Notes: generated by a model not told the origin, from the letters alone. 64,000 nucleotides of DNA from Uloborus plumipes (GCA_038373865.1 JAXGGA010001131.1:103858-167857); one strand, 5' to 3'; shown: positions 1 to 12,632, numbered from the stretch's first letter. A program made the numbers and translations.

Positions 1-536
1 TCGATGTCCGTCGGTTATTTTGTCTGTAAATATGCCAGGGCTATGGAGTAAGAGTTGGAGTCGTGGAGTTGGAGTCAGATAATTTTGATTTTTATAACTC
101 TTAGACATGATCCAAAACCCATAAAGTATAGAAAAGATTAATAGCTCTTTCATATATTAAAATAATAACAGTAATAATAGTGTTATGGTTGACCTCTGAA
201 ACCTGATTTTGCAACAACAGAAAATGGAGGAACATGTAAATGCTGGATGGAATGGAAAAATGGAAAACATGTAAAAACAAAGGAACGTGTAAATACAATG
301 TTTGAGTTCCATAACAGAAATGCCAGAAATATTCAATATAATTTCAATGGAAATGTAGTTTAATATCTCCTATATCTCGAAACTGACACCGCATGAAGGT
401 TCTAGTTTTTGGCACCAAATTTGCCGCAAGTCTTTGACATTATAGTGCAGCTCTGGTAAATTGACCTCTGACATTGGCAATATTTACCTGTTTTTGGGGA
501 AATAGAAAAGGGTATTTGCAACTGATTTGTGTTGGA
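1..536. other. Non-coding, no feature seen
   Basis: AT-rich sequence with no supported gene. The only structure seen is a short GGAGTC-rich repeat near 50-75 (GAGTTGGAGTC twice). Confidence 0.5.
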
Positions 537-549
537 AACTTTCACAAGA

Positions 550-845
550 ATGGCCGTGGTAGTCCGGTCGGTAAGGCGTCGGACTCGTGACCGGAGGGCC
601 CCGGGTTCGATCCCAGCTGATCAAAGATCCACCGTCTTGATTAACGGTGGCTGGGGGACGTTAAAAAAAGTCGTGGTCGCAAAGTCCTCCAAGTGAAACG
701 TTACCTCTGGGAGTGCTGGGCCAAGGATTTGCTCGGCCCTTGGTCTGGTTCGAAAAGAACAGACCTCTGCTCTTCAGGGCCCTATTCCGGTTAAGCCACG
801 AGTTGTGGTAGGTACCGGGGACACTGGAGTGCGTGAAGTGAAGTG
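550..845 (+). mobile_element. tRNA-derived SINE with GTGAA tail (family S1, copy 1)
   Basis: The head resembles a tRNA gene: an A-box-like stretch (TGGTAGTCCGGTCGGTAAGG, about 555-574) and a B box (GGGTTCGATCCC, about 603-614), spaced as in RNA polymerase III internal promoters. A tRNA-unrelated body follows and ends in GTGAAGTGAAGTGAA instead of poly(A). Imperfect direct repeats (AACTTTCACAAGA / AACTTGCACAAAAAGA) flank it and are likely target-site duplications. A second copy lies in reverse at 1865-2159. It is not a working tRNA gene, because the body is long and the family is repeated. Confidence 0.85.
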
Positions 846-881
846 AACTTGCACAAAAAGACTACAAAAGTAACCCAACTC

Positions 882-1081
882 GGGGCCACGCGGGCCTAGA
901 GGTAGCGTACTCTCCTCGTAAGCAAGTGGTCGCGGGTTTGAATCCCGCCTTGCCCATGGATGTTACTTCATCCTCTCTGCGACGTAAATCTGTCCTGTGT
1001 TTGTCAGGAGGCAAAGCGCATAGTACACAGTCCTTATGTATGTTAAAGCTGATAGCTTCTAAAACAAAAAAAGAAAACAAA
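882..1081 (+). mobile_element. tRNA-derived SINE (family S2) with 11-bp target-site duplication
   Basis: An A-box-like block (CTAGAGGTAGCGTA) and B box (GGGTTTGAATCCC, about 937-949) begin a roughly 200-bp element ending in an A-rich tail. The exact repeat TAACCCAACTC stands on both sides (871-881 and 1082-1092), which marks the insertion boundaries. The head alone could be taken for a tRNA-Thr-like gene, but the tail and the duplication show it is a retroposed SINE. Confidence 0.88.
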
Positions 1082-1092
1082 TAACCCAACTC

Positions 1093-1850
1093 AATTCAGC
1101 ACCAATTACCCCACCCTATTACGCGAAAAAGAAGCAATCATTGTCAATGTCGGAGGTTAACTTATCAGGTCAAAACTTTGCATCAGTTTTCATTGAAATG
1201 AATATTTATATGCCACAGAAAAGGACTTTGGAACATTTAGGTGTAAATAAAACGAGAAGTGCGCAATGAAACCCTATACAGACCCTACATTCGAAATTTC
1301 ATCTTCTATGCAAAACGTTTCTTGAGTTCTGCAAAATTCTCATACCCAGAAAAAGCTTATTGATAAATTTTATTAAAGCTTGTTGATATATTTAATTAGA
1401 ATCTCATAAGTGTTTAGACTTTTACATACATAGAATTAAACCTGACAACCCAATACTTAAACTAATTAAACAAAGTTAACAAAAACAAACAAGAATTAAA
1501 AATTAGGAATAAAAACTGTACAGTTTTTTCAGCATTATACTATAATAATGAGGCTAATGCAATGTTGACCAATGATCAATCCTATTTATAAAGAAAAGGT
1601 ACATTTGCTACTTGATTCTACTTAAGAAAGATAAAATACTTTTTAAGTTTTTATCTTTCTTTAGGATGTTATAAAACTTATTTTCAATTTACATTTTTTT
1701 AATCGATTGTCATAATGATTTCTCAGCTCTAATTAAACATAACACTAATATAACACTTTAGAACTTAACCTCTTCCCGACTTTTCCCGAGCTGGACTCGG
1801 GCAAGCGAAATGTTCCATTCTGGCTCATCCAGAGTGTAGCTCGGACACTG
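1093..1850. other. Non-coding, no feature seen
   Basis: AT-rich stretch without a supported reading frame or clear repeat. Confidence 0.4.
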
Positions 1851-1864
1851 TGAAAATTAACACT

Positions 1865-2159
1865 TCACTTCACACTCTCCAGGGTCCCCCGTACCTACCA
1901 CAGCTTCGTGGTTTAACCGGGATAGGGCCCTGAAGAGCGCTCTGTTCTTAATTTTGAACCAGAACCTAGGGTCGAGCAAACCCTAGGGCCCAGCACCCCC
2001 AGAGGTATCGTTTCACTTGGAGGACTTTGTGACCACGACATTTTTAACGCCTCCCAGCCACCATTAATCAAGGCGGTGGATCTTTGATCGGCTGGGTTTC
2101 GAACCCGGGTCCCTCCGGACACGAGTCCGATGCCTTACCGATCGGGCCACCACGGCCCT
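1865..2159 (-). mobile_element. tRNA-derived SINE (family S1, copy 2) with 14-bp target-site duplication
   Basis: Reverse-strand relative of the element at 550-845: the B box reads GGGTTCGAAACCC on the minus strand and the same GTGAA-type tail is seen here as CACTTCACTTCAC. The exact 14-bp direct repeat TGAAAATTAACACT occupies 1851-1864 and 2160-2173. This proves retroposition and fixes both ends. Open reading frames crossing it are artefacts. Confidence 0.93.
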
Positions 2160-2370
2160 TGAAAATTAACACTGCGCAACCAGCCTTTCCCGAATTATTT
2201 CACATGCCCCTTTTATGGTTTCGGATGCTTTTATTTACTATTGTTGCTACTAAATGGCAGCACTTTTAGGTGTTTTGAGCTGTAGATTTAAGATAAGAAT
2301 AGGCGCCAACTCCAAAGTATAATGATTTCTGCCATACAGAAAGCTAACTTTACAGGTAAATAGTCATTTA

Positions 2371-2651
2371 TTACTCATTTATTTAAATAGATATTTTGAC
2401 ATTTATTTTTAGGAAATGTTGAATGTGAATGATGCTATTATGTTTAAAAAGATATGTATGTATGAAAAAAAGCATAAACAATTGACATTTTTTGATCCGT
2501 AATCCCGAAATTACTCATTTATTTAAATAGATATTTTTACATTTAATTTTAGGAAATGTTGCATGCGAATGATGCTATTATGTTTAAAAAGATATTTATG
2601 TATGAAAATAAGCGTAAAAAAAAATGACATTTTTTGATCCGTAATCCCGAA
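2371..2651. repeat. Tandem duplication, two ~140-bp units
   Basis: Unit 1 (2371-2509) and unit 2 (2510-2651) both start ATTACTCATTTATTTAAATA and end ATCCCGAAA. They differ by scattered substitutions. No coding role is seen. Confidence 0.9.
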
Positions 2652-3717
2652 ATAAAATGAGCCTGGAAGGGGTTAAAAACATTATGATTAAAAAAAAATA
2701 CGTTTGCTGCAACGTGATTTTCTTATCACTCTTTATTTCATCCTTTGTTTTACTTTATTATTGTCTGAAAATAAAGTATATTTTTAAAAAGTATTGCTAT
2801 TACCTAGAATACGAGACTTCAGCCGCATCGTATCAAGATTTTTCCGAGACGCGAGACAGTTTTTCGAAATACAGGACAATTCCTTAAAATCCGGGACGTT
2901 TGGCAGCCATGTATACGCATTCTATTAGAAAATCGATATTAACTTGCAGGAAATTTTCTCGATAATTTCTGGACAAAACTATTGTATCATTTTTGTACCA
3001 TTTCAGCTAAACATTCTACTTTGAAATAGAAAAACAAAACTCTATCATCAGATTTAGTTGCAGCTTGAAATTGTAAATCGTGAAGAAAATGGACCATCAC
3101 TTAACATTATTGAACGACACAGGGCCGTAAATAGTCTACATACTTCCTAAATTACAGTGAAATAAATGCCGAACTATACGAAAAATTCGAATTGTTGGAA
3201 AAGTTTTCAGACGATATCTTCTAAGCTGGTAAATGTACGTAATGTTCGAATTCTAGTTAGGGCCATTGTATTCAATAGAGCTAAAAATGAGTTTTTTTTT
3301 AACTAAAGGAACATTTCGTTCCCGTCGTCTGGCTTCCTGCCTAATTGCTACTTCGACTTTTATGCATTCTCTGATGTTAAGATCGTTGCTATGACAATGC
3401 AAAACATAACTGTCTTTTTTCTTGAAACTTCCCTACGGTGCGGTAGTGTTTTCTTTCGAATTTCTTTACTTTACTTTTGGATAATCTCGTAAAATCTTTT
3501 TCTGTCAGTGAACAGAATGAAGAAGCATTCCAGCTTGTTTTGTAAAAAAAATTAGATCCTTTTGTTCCTTTATGTTGAAGATGATTACTTATTTTCGTGT
3601 ATGTAAAAGCTTTTCAACACCAAATATAACTTCAAATAACCATGAGGAAAATAAACTTTTGCAAATTTTAATGTCGTGTATATTCATTCTACAAGCTATC
3701 TATTGCCCTATGTTAGG
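2652..3717. other. Non-coding, no feature seen
   Basis: AT-rich sequence. Short open frames lack family resemblance or codon signal. Confidence 0.4.
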
Positions 3718-3719
3718 TA

Positions 3720-4993
3720 GGGTCACCCGGGGCAATTCCTGGTCAGCAAGTTTCTGGGGTAATTCCTGGTCACAGTCCTTTTTATGTCTTAATAATCCTT
3801 CAGAAAAATGAAAAAAATCACAGAGGTACTCTGAACTATCTTCATTGCAATTCATCACTTAATTATGAGTTGACTGTGTATTTAGTTTGAAAAAAAAAAT
3901 CTTTTTAAAATCGCTTGTTAAATTTCGTAAAACAAGATTGGCCTTAGTTTTGATACATTTGTACAAAGATCGTGATCAAACTCAAACTTCTGAATATTTT
4001 TCTTTTTCGTTTTTTTGGTTGAATTAGGTATCATGTCAGTTACTGAAAAATAGTTTTGGATTTACCATTATTGTTTTGAATAATTTGCAGGAAGGCTCCA
4101 AATAATGCCCCTGGCTACTGGGGTAATTCTTGGTCAGTGGGGTAATTCCTGGTCAGTCCTTTTTTTAATATTTATGGATTATTATTTCACCTATTATTGA
4201 CATATGTTATTGATTTAAACTATATGTAACTCTGTGAGCCTTAACTGCAAAGTTAACTGTAACCGCAATGTAACATTCTTATCTGTTAATGATAAGTATA
4301 CAATATACTGAATTTTTCTTTGTTAAATTTCATCCAATTATTTTATAAGTTTTAATAACTATTCTTAATTATACTAAGAAAAATGCTTAATTGTAATTGC
4401 GTTGTACTATTCACTTAACTGTTCACCTTAACCTGTTCATAACAGACAGAAGCATGTGCTCAGTGTGTATGGTGCATGTGCACCATATTTTTTATGGACC
4501 TATTTATTTGGTAGGTGAAGATTCATTCACAACAGATATAAAAGCTGTAACTATTGCATACAAAGTGTATAAAAAGTATTTTGGCTAAGTTTTATTAAAT
4601 AAAGCTATTATGTTGAAAACAATTGCATTCTTCCTTAAAAAAACTAAATACAGTGTTTAATTAGCTATATATATAAATAAATTCTTTATCTAATTAGTTT
4701 AATAACTTGTATTAATAATGTGCTTACAAAATGTATGCATTTTCATCAATCATTTGAGTAACCAATAATTGCCCCGTAAGTGGCCAGGAACTACCCCATC
4801 TCTGGGGTAATTCCTGGTCACTAATTAACGACAATTACTCAAGTTCATTATGTATTGTTGATAGCCTGAATATTTTATTCGATGGACATCCCAATGTGCT
4901 TCCTCTATACCAAAATTTGTAACTCTAACTTAGATAGATTTTGTGATAATTGGATGTTAATGCTTTTTGACCAGGAATTACCCCAGGTGACCC
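3720..4993. mobile_element. TA-flanked non-autonomous DNA transposon with internal motif array (element M1)
   Basis: Terminal inverted repeats of about 26 bp: GGGTCACCCGGGGCAATTCC at the left and, on the opposite strand, GGGTCACCTGGGGTAATTCC at the right, with TA on each side (3718-3719 and 4994-4995). The motif GGGGTAATTCCTGGTCA occurs about seven times: direct at 3729, 3756, 4120, 4139 and 4804, inverted at 4781 and 4968. No transposase frame is present. TA flanks suggest the Tc1/mariner/pogo group, but the family is not identified. Confidence 0.85.
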
Positions 4994-4995
4994 TA

Positions 4996-7171
4996 CAACT
5001 TATATTTAGGATAGCTACATAAAAGCCTATAAAGATAAGTTTCTTCCTTTCTTTTTCCCTTTATTTTGATTTATGCTTGAACTCCATTTGAATAATATTT
5101 GCCGTAGTTGAAAATGTTACGTTACTGTACTGAAAAATAATGCATAATTTACTTGCGAATGGGTGTTTCATTTGGACGTAGATAAAAGGATTCAAACTTT
5201 AAAAAATAATAAAATTTTGGAGTTTCATAAATTTTGCAGTGCAGTACTGCAGTCCTTTTTTAACATGATTTTGATTCCCTAAAATTCCTGAACCCATCCC
5301 CTAATATGGTCAAAAGCTAGCGAAAATAATTTTTCATTTGTTTTAAGCGAAACAAAAGCAAAATAAAATTCTAAATCGACTTTTTGAAAATGAACATTAA
5401 TCCAGCAGTGATACGCCGTTTTTACAACTAATTTTGAAAAGAGTGAATCTTGAGCTGTTAAAATTAAATATAAAAAACTTTTCTCAGAAAACGAATTTTT
5501 AGGAACTTTGTTCTACAATTGTATAAGATTCATATAGTAAGGGAAAAAATTATAATTAGAGATTGAGTTACGGAAAGGCATTTGGGAAACGTTCCAGGGA
5601 TTCCTTAGTACCCCAAATTTTTGTATTTTGGTTGTTTAAATGTGATTCAAGCTTTTTTAGCGTTATTTTATTCTCATAATCTTAAAAGACGAAAATATTG
5701 GTCACAATCACTTAAAAATTGAAAAGAAATATTCAAAATGTATCGAGTAATTAAATTATCCAACGTCATTGTCGAACTGAAAAAACAAACCTAACTAAAC
5801 TCTAATGAACCATCTAAATTATTTATGTTTCAGATTCTAAAAAACCCTGGTTTTTCATAAGCATAACAAGCAGAAATAATAAGATAATTTTTTAGAAAAA
5901 AAATGCTATAGAAACCCTAATATCTACTTGGGCTATTATTTTCTTGTGTAACGAGAGGAGGCGGTTCAAAGTAAAATTAATTTCCCACTCTCCGCACGTT
6001 TCCCCTGATGGTTGGCATAGATACGGCGCTATGGACTTTTTCCCACTTAGCTTTTGCAACAATGGTTAAATGCAAACGATCAAATTGATTTGTGCGTAAA
6101 CTATTATTCTATTGAAAAATCAACGTTAATAAAGCATAACCTTTTCTTATATATTTTTGCTGCATTGATGTATGACTAGATTTGTTAGAAAACGTTGAGA
6201 AATAACTGCAATGTGAGGATATAAATAAAAGCGTAAGCCTAATTCAAAAAACATAAAATAAATGAAATGCCTCAACGGCAGTGCATAAAAAAGAGTGGAG
6301 CTGTCGTCTTTCGTACGGTTTTCATGGAGACGACGGAAAATTTCTGAGCTTGATACGCCTATTTGAAAGTAACCGAGTATGGTTTACTGCTAAACTGTAT
6401 GAAAAACGTTTTTAATTCATAGCCAGTGTTGTCCCAGTCGCTGCCATTAAGACACATAATATTTCATTCCATAACAACATTACACTCGAAAAGGAGCGAC
6501 AATGTCTTGTTCTTCCTGAAATAATAACTTGAAATATTACACATTTCGGAAAGCAACACAAATACACTTCGCAGCAACGTAGCGAATTCTTAAGTATCAT
6601 CTGACATATCAGGAACTAAATCAAGAAAAGTCGTCGTGGAAAATGAAGTAATGGCAAACAAAATGGCGACAACACAATGGCAAAAGCAAAGGAATAACAG
6701 TAAGTATCTTGAAATTCTGGCAAAAAAAAAATATATATATATATAACGGACTCAGAGACTTTATCACATCCGGGAACTTAAAAGCTTTTCAAGTAATTCA
6801 CGATGACTTATTGGCGTAGACAATAAATGGTTTTAAAAAATTTATACCATGGGTCACTTTGCTGACAATGCAATTCTGTAGAACTGACAGGTGATACAAA
6901 TTACATTATCTAAAATCGAAACTGAAAGGAGTCCAGATTGTTGTAACAATAATCACTTGTTGGACAGTTGAATGACTTTTGACATTGTACTCTTCACACT
7001 TATTTGTCGCATTTCTTGTGTAGTTCTACATTTGTATTCTTTTGTTAATTGCGGTGCTTTTTCTTGTATGAATCACCTGTCAGCATTATGCACAGGTTAA
7101 TAGGCTATGTTTGCGAGAGTATTATGTAGGTGAAAGCGACAATGTAGGTGCACATGTTGCGAGCATGTTCA
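4996..7171. other. Non-coding, no gene seen
   Basis: AT-rich sequence with a short (TA)n run near 6730-6744. No protein homology or inverted-repeat element recognised. Confidence 0.4.
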
Positions 7172-7619
7172 CCCTGCAAAAAATAAATGGCTGTTTTTAC
7201 AGTGTAATACTGAAATCAGACGTTTCAGTTTAAAACTGTAAAAGCGCAAAAATGAACTATAAAACTAGCTATTTTACAGTTTATTTCTATAAAACTCGCT
7301 ATTTTACAGGTTTTTACTGTAAAACTAGCCATTTTAGAGTTTATTATTGTATAACTAGACATTTTATAGTTTATTACTGTAAAGCTAGCAATTTTAGTTC
7401 ATTACTATAAAATTAGCTATATTATACTGTAAAAACAACGGTGTAATACTGGCAGCAGAGGTTCCAGTTCAAAACTGTAAAATGCACAGTAATAAACTGT
7501 ATAACCAGCTATTTTACAAATTATTACTGTAAAATTAAGCAGTTTTACAGTTTATTATTGTAAAATTACTATAAAATTAGCTGTATTGTAGTGCAAAGAC
7601 AAAATTCATTTTTACAGTG
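7172..7619. mobile_element. ACTGTAAAA-repeat element (family R, copy 1)
   Basis: Begins CCTGCAAAAAATAAATGG and ends TTTTTACAGTG. The inside is a degenerate array of TTTTACAGTTTATTACTGTAAAACTAGC-like units of about 35-40 bp in both orientations. Related copies lie at 25,908-26,239 and 30,539-31,223. There is no coding capacity. Confidence 0.75.
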
Positions 7620-8478
7620 TAAAACAGAACCGCAAAAGCTAAAGAAAATTCCTCAGTAACAAAGCTTCTACAAATAGGAGACATGGTTAAGGTGACTGTA
7701 CGTCCTGTTTTGAACGGGACAGTCCCGTTATCCCCGCTTATAGTTATATGACACTGAATTGTCCCGTTTTCTAAAGGGACAGAGTGAAGCAATCGGAATG
7801 TTTCAAATGAAATACGTTGAATGGAATAGTGCAAGCATCTTCACACCAATATATTTGAGCCAATGGAAGCTTCAGATAGTTATTGAATATGTAGTTTATG
7901 TTTTTGTTGCGCTCTAATGCATTGACAGGAAGGGAATTTACGTTTGGGAATAATTTGTGATTAGAAAAAAACACAGTTGCAAGTTGATTTTTCAAAAAGC
8001 AAATTTTGATCATAAAAGTAACATTCTGCTAAGAATTTCATTGGAAATCAGCGCCGAATATACTCAAACGAATTCGTGAATTGAAGCACAGAATATTGCA
8101 TAAGTTCTTCTTTTGGAAGTGTTCGTTTTCTTTTTTTTTTTTTTTTCTTGAGCAATGACACATTGCTATTTGTTTTCCTTTTGGACCTCAGACGTCGTGC
8201 AGTCCCTTTGTCAGATTGAACTCGAAGTCCGCAACAGGTCGTCCCTCTGCGCCACCTCCCGGGATGTCCACCAGCCGCTGCTCCTTCGCCTTCATGCAGG
8301 ACATGGTGTCCTGCATGCCATGTCCTGCATATTGGCAAAGAATCTCGCATACACACACACACACCTATCGCAATTCGTCATTGTGAGAAACATCATTCAA
8401 ATTCAAGGTGTCAAAGTTCCTTTTTTTTTTTATTATTATTACTTAAATTATTTTTTTTTTTAATTTATTTGCCTATTT
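7620..8478. other. Non-coding, no gene seen
   Basis: Holds a short hairpin (GGACATGGTGTCCTGCATGCC...) around 8288-8325, a (CA)n run near 8351 and T-rich tracts near 8130 and 8420-8460. No gene supported. Confidence 0.4.
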
Positions 8479-8699
8479 TTCACTTCCTTTTACATAGTAA
8501 AAGAAGTATTGTGATCACGAAAAAAACTTCACTCAAATTTCGGTCTAAATTTTGATTTTGCTCATCACCGAATGAATGTTGAGTCAATTTTTCGACCTAT
8601 CAGCACGTGCATATGTACCTTCCAACATATAAATAGCCGAAAAATCCTTTTCGACCGTCCCCGAGTTTATTACGACGAGTTTACTCGTGACGTCTGTAT
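8479..8699. mobile_element. ACTTCCTTTTACGTAG element (family C, copy 1, truncated)
   Basis: Matches the first about 220 bp of the copies at 11,893 and 20,176, including ACTTCCTTTTAC and TCAGCACGTGCATATGTACC. Similarity runs directly into the tetranucleotide array at 8700. The right half of the element is missing. Confidence 0.8.
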
Positions 8700-8886
8700 G
8701 TACGTATGCATGAGCGTATGTATGTATGTATGTATGTATGTATGTATGTATGTATGTATGTTTGTATGTATGTATGTATGTATGTATGTATGTATGTATG
8801 TATGTATGTATGTATGTATGTATGTATGTATGTATGCATGCATGTATGTATGTATGCGTGTATGTATGTATGTATGTATGTATGTA
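8700..8886. repeat. (TATG)n microsatellite, about 40 units
   Basis: Nearly uninterrupted TATG repeats with a few variant units (TTTG, CATG, CGTG). The same position in the sister transposon copies has only a few TATG units, so the array grew from a seed inside the element. The Tyr-Met-Cys-Val and Tyr-Ile-His-Thr open frames here come only from the repeat. Confidence 0.97.
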
Positions 8887-8899
8887 GCCTGATCAATTA

Positions 8900-11081
8900 C
8901 TACAAAATATTTTACAAGTGTTCATGCCTTTATTGGGCAAATACTTTATTTTAAACACGTAGAATTACTCTTTTTTTTTCTCGGTACCTCCTAAATGGAA
9001 GAGTTTATACAACGAAGAGGCTATGTTAATTTTGTTTCAAAATACAATCTGGACAAAGGTAAGCAATGGATACAGATAATCAAATAACACTTGGTACATC
9101 AAAATGTAGATGTCATTAGACCCACTTCATACTCTCACTCAATGACAAAACCAGAAAACAAAAAAGCTGCAACAACAGAAACAACAAAACTTTGAACTTT
9201 AATTACTCACAATTTGAGTGTCATTACATAGCCCCTTCATATTCCAAGCTTTTCAAATCCCTTAGCATTTCTTCAAATTTTAAACCCAAGCTCAAGATTT
9301 GTGGGAAATTAAGAAGACGTAGTCCTTGAAAAAATAAAAAAAGGTACAATTTTCTAAATCAAATATTATTAGCTTGCGCATGCCCTTTCAAGTTTTCAAG
9401 GATCCAAAACCCCAACCGCATGACGGAATATTATTAATACCCTGGGGGAATTCCTAATTATCTTTTGAAGTTACTCATCGTTTTTTTGCTATTGTTATTG
9501 AAAAGAAACCGGCCGTGATCTAAGGGAAATGCCTGAGAGGTCTTCGAGTGCATGACTTAGCCATTGCAAATTAAATTTAAACGAAGTAACTAACTCGTTA
9601 TTTTCATTAATACGTTGCCTGTTCCTTTATTGAAAAATGTTTTCTGCATTATTTTCTTTAAAAATGCCACTTGCTGTCGTCTTTCTTTCTTATTGTACTT
9701 AGGTTTTAAATTATAAAGGTTGTAAACTACTGTTTTTTGCGCATGTGCAGTGAAAATCAAGTGCTTTGCCATTCATATTTCAATATATTTCTATTTTTTA
9801 CTTGAAATTTTAGCATTTTATTTCTCTTGATGATGAATGCTGCTTTTCCAATGATTTTTGGGAAGAATCAAGAACGGCATACACTTGACTAAACGGGCAG
9901 CACTATTTCATGGATTTTTTTTTTTTTTCAATAATATACCTAGGACAACGTGCCCAGTTGTTCTGAAACTTAAAATTGTTCTGTCTGTTAATTTAAAAGC
10001 TTTAACTCTAGGAATGTGAATTACTAGAACTTAAGGTTTTTAGCAAGAATGTTATTACTTTTTGAGGTATTTTTCCCGCTTTCAAGCATCCAAACGTACA
10101 TTAACCATCCTATTAAGCTGCAGTCATTGCAATTTAAATTCTTGAAAGAAATAGCATACGGAGAAATTTTAAAGCAAATTACAACAATTAAATTTTTTCG
10201 TATTATTTTCTAAACGTACTCATTTTGAAGCTATTTTTAACATGACTTAAATGTTCCAAACGTATATCTTAAGTTCACTGCCGCTTTGTGACCACAGTTT
10301 ACGGACAGAGACTCTACCACACCTGCACAGGCTAATTCATCATCCTATAATTGTCTCTTTAAAAGGATTCTATTTATGGAAAGGTTTTCCGACTAAACAG
10401 AAACCTAAATGTGACACCGAGTTTTATTCCGCATCCTCATCATCAGGGTCAGTGCTGATGCTTTTAAAGATTTGTTTTTGCTGATCGTTGCTATTAGCGG
10501 TTAATTAATACTCATTGCACGTACCAGGGAGAGTATTTTGATTTTTTTTATTAATTGTGTGAATGCTTAGATTGAGTTTGCTCATTTGTGACACTGAATG
10601 TCATTGAATGTAGATTGCGCATGTCTTTCACTGGTGAAGTGTTTTTAAATTTGTACGCTAAATTTAGGAAGTAAGACGAATGCCTTTTAGGGCGTAGTAA
10701 GAAATTAATTTAACTTTCTTATTTATTTTAAACTATAGCACACATCATAAATGTTTATAGTGAGACAAGTTTTCCGAATTATTACAGTAAACCATTAAGT
10801 AAAATTGCAAACACATTGTTAGCGGTAAGTTTCAACTCTATAATAAGAATAGTATAGTCTTTATTTGACTGACCCTTTCTTTGTAACACGGCGTGTAGAG
10901 ACTAAGGATGCCACGAGAGTAATTTCAACATGCAAGTGAAGTGACGGCATAAATTGGAAGCCTCAAAAGGCTTTTTAAATCAATCTAGCAAAAGTTGCAA
11001 GCGCCTATTTTTTTCAATCTTTTAAATATTATGCTTTTCAGACCCTTCTCTTCCTCCCATTTTTAGAATAACTATTTGAAC
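8900..11081. other. Non-coding, no gene seen
   Basis: AT-rich sequence with poly(T) near 9920-9930. No exon or repeat family recognised. Confidence 0.4.
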
Positions 11082-11085
11082 TTAA

Positions 11086-11311
11086 CCCATTAATGGCTGA
11101 CATTTTTTTCCCCAAAAATATTTTGTATACTGGTTACACGGCTACAGAACAAATTTTACAATGGTTATGTGCTGCAATCTGTTAATAATGAATTGAAACA
11201 ATACCCAAGTAATAATTGAACGCTATTATTTGGTTGAAATGCTCATTTTGGGGAAATTCAGACCCATTTTTTAGACCGTCCCTAAAAAGGGACGCTAGGC
11301 ATTAATGAGTT
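11086..11311. mobile_element. piggyBac-like MITE (family TTAA-1, copy 1)
   Basis: Starts TTAA-CCCATTAATGGCTGACA and ends GCTAGGCATTAATGAG followed by TTTTAA. It matches the better-preserved copy at 41,693-41,911 over its whole length. TTAA flanks and CCC termini are typical of piggyBac-type elements. No transposase. Confidence 0.78.
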
Positions 11312-11666
11312 TTAAAATACACACAAAAACTGTTCGTCGGTGTTTGAATCTGGGTTGTCCACGCTCTTCATGAATTTTCTAGACATTATTCTATAGAGGG
11401 TGTATTTCACATTTCAATTTTTTTTAAGCAATATAATAAAAAATATAACGTATGTACAATAGTAGGTCAAAGGTAACGATTGAAAATTACATTTTAATGC
11501 TCCGTTTTGCTTATTTATCCTCGAGCTTAAAATCAACTTTGTGATGTTTTTATATCTGAAATATTTTTAAAACATATGAGTTACGAATTTGCAACTGAAT
11601 TCTTAAACACTGCAGTTTATCAACGGGATTTTAGTGCAGCTAATTTTAGAGTTTTACTTTAGGTCA

Positions 11667-11843
11667 GGCTCGTCACTTAGGGAGGTCAGGATCAGGGAGT
11701 TAATTTCTCTCTGGACTTTAAGATATTGATGTAGTTGCATGCAAGTGGGAGTGGCTTTTGCTGTTTTTGGTATAATTTACATAAAATATATACTACACTT
11801 TGCTACCCCCTCTTTTCTACGGAAACATTCAAAATGACGGGCC
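11667..11843. mobile_element. MITE with GGCYCGTCA / TGACGGGCC ends (copy 1)
   Basis: Terminal inverted repeat GGCTCGTCA...TGACGGGCC. The sequence between is similar, in reverse orientation, to 34,604-34,778 (shared GGTAATTTACAT-like and TTTGCTGTTTTT segments). No coding capacity. Confidence 0.6.
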
Positions 11844-11892
11844 TGCTCAAAGTGTGTTAATCATAAACTATCCCAGGGGCCCAACCCTTTTT

Positions 11893-12632
11893 ACTTCCTT
11901 TTACGTAGTAAAGGAAGTATTGTGATCGCGAAAAAAAAATCACTCAAATTTGAGTCTAAATTTTGATTTTGCTCACCCCCGAATGAATGTTCAGTAGTTT
12001 TTTCGACCTGTCAGCACGTGCATATGTACCTACCAACATATATGCAGCCGAAAAATCCTTTTCAACCACCCCCGAGTTAATTACGACGAGTTTTCTCGTG
12101 ACGTCTGTATGTACGTGTGTGCGTATGTATGTATGTGGGTCGCATAACTCAAAAACTATATGCCGTAGAAGCTTCTAGCTTGGTATGTAGGCTCTGAGGA
12201 TGGTCTAGTTGTGCACCTCCCCTTGTGGTTGCATTTGAATGTTCCCAAGGGGATGTTTTACCCCTTTTTTGGGGTAAATCAGTGTTAATTTCAATGCAGA
12301 CTCAAGTGATATGAATTGGCGCGACCACTTGGCGATATGTCGCCAAACTTGTGGTCGCCAAGTGTTTGGCGCCAACTTGGCGACAAATTTGGCGAAAAAA
12401 TTATGTTTTGAATTTGGGTTCAACTTGGCGCTATTGGCGATATTTTGCGAAAAATTCACTGAATGATATTAAAATCAGCAATATTTAGAAAATTAACCAT
12501 TGCAAAATATTTTTTGCATTGTTTCGTGGCTATTTGAATTGTTACCTTGCTCACTCCAAGCACTTTTTGAAACACTTAAGGCAACTACTAAGAAATTTAC
12601 ACGTAAAAGGAAGTAGTGTGGGGTCCATACCA
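11893..12632. mobile_element. ACTTCCTTTTACGTAG element (family C, copy 2)
   Basis: About 740 bp that starts TACTTCCTTTTACGTAG and ends ACGTAAAAGGAAGTA plus GTGTGGGGTCCATACC, giving about 15-bp inverted ends. Inside are CACGTGCATATG, a short TATG run and a block of TTGGCGAC/GTCGCCAA inverted words (about 12,315-12,380). It is closely similar to 20,176-20,960. Non-coding, hence non-autonomous. Confidence 0.85.

Noticed and set aside
882..960. Possible functional tRNA-Thr gene
   Set aside because: It is the head of a SINE with an A-rich tail and an exact 11-bp target duplication.
8572..8954. Overlapping frames on both strands encoding Tyr-Met-Cys-Val or Tyr-Ile-His-Thr repeats
   Set aside because: They are readings of the TATG microsatellite in several frames, with no start context or conservation sign.
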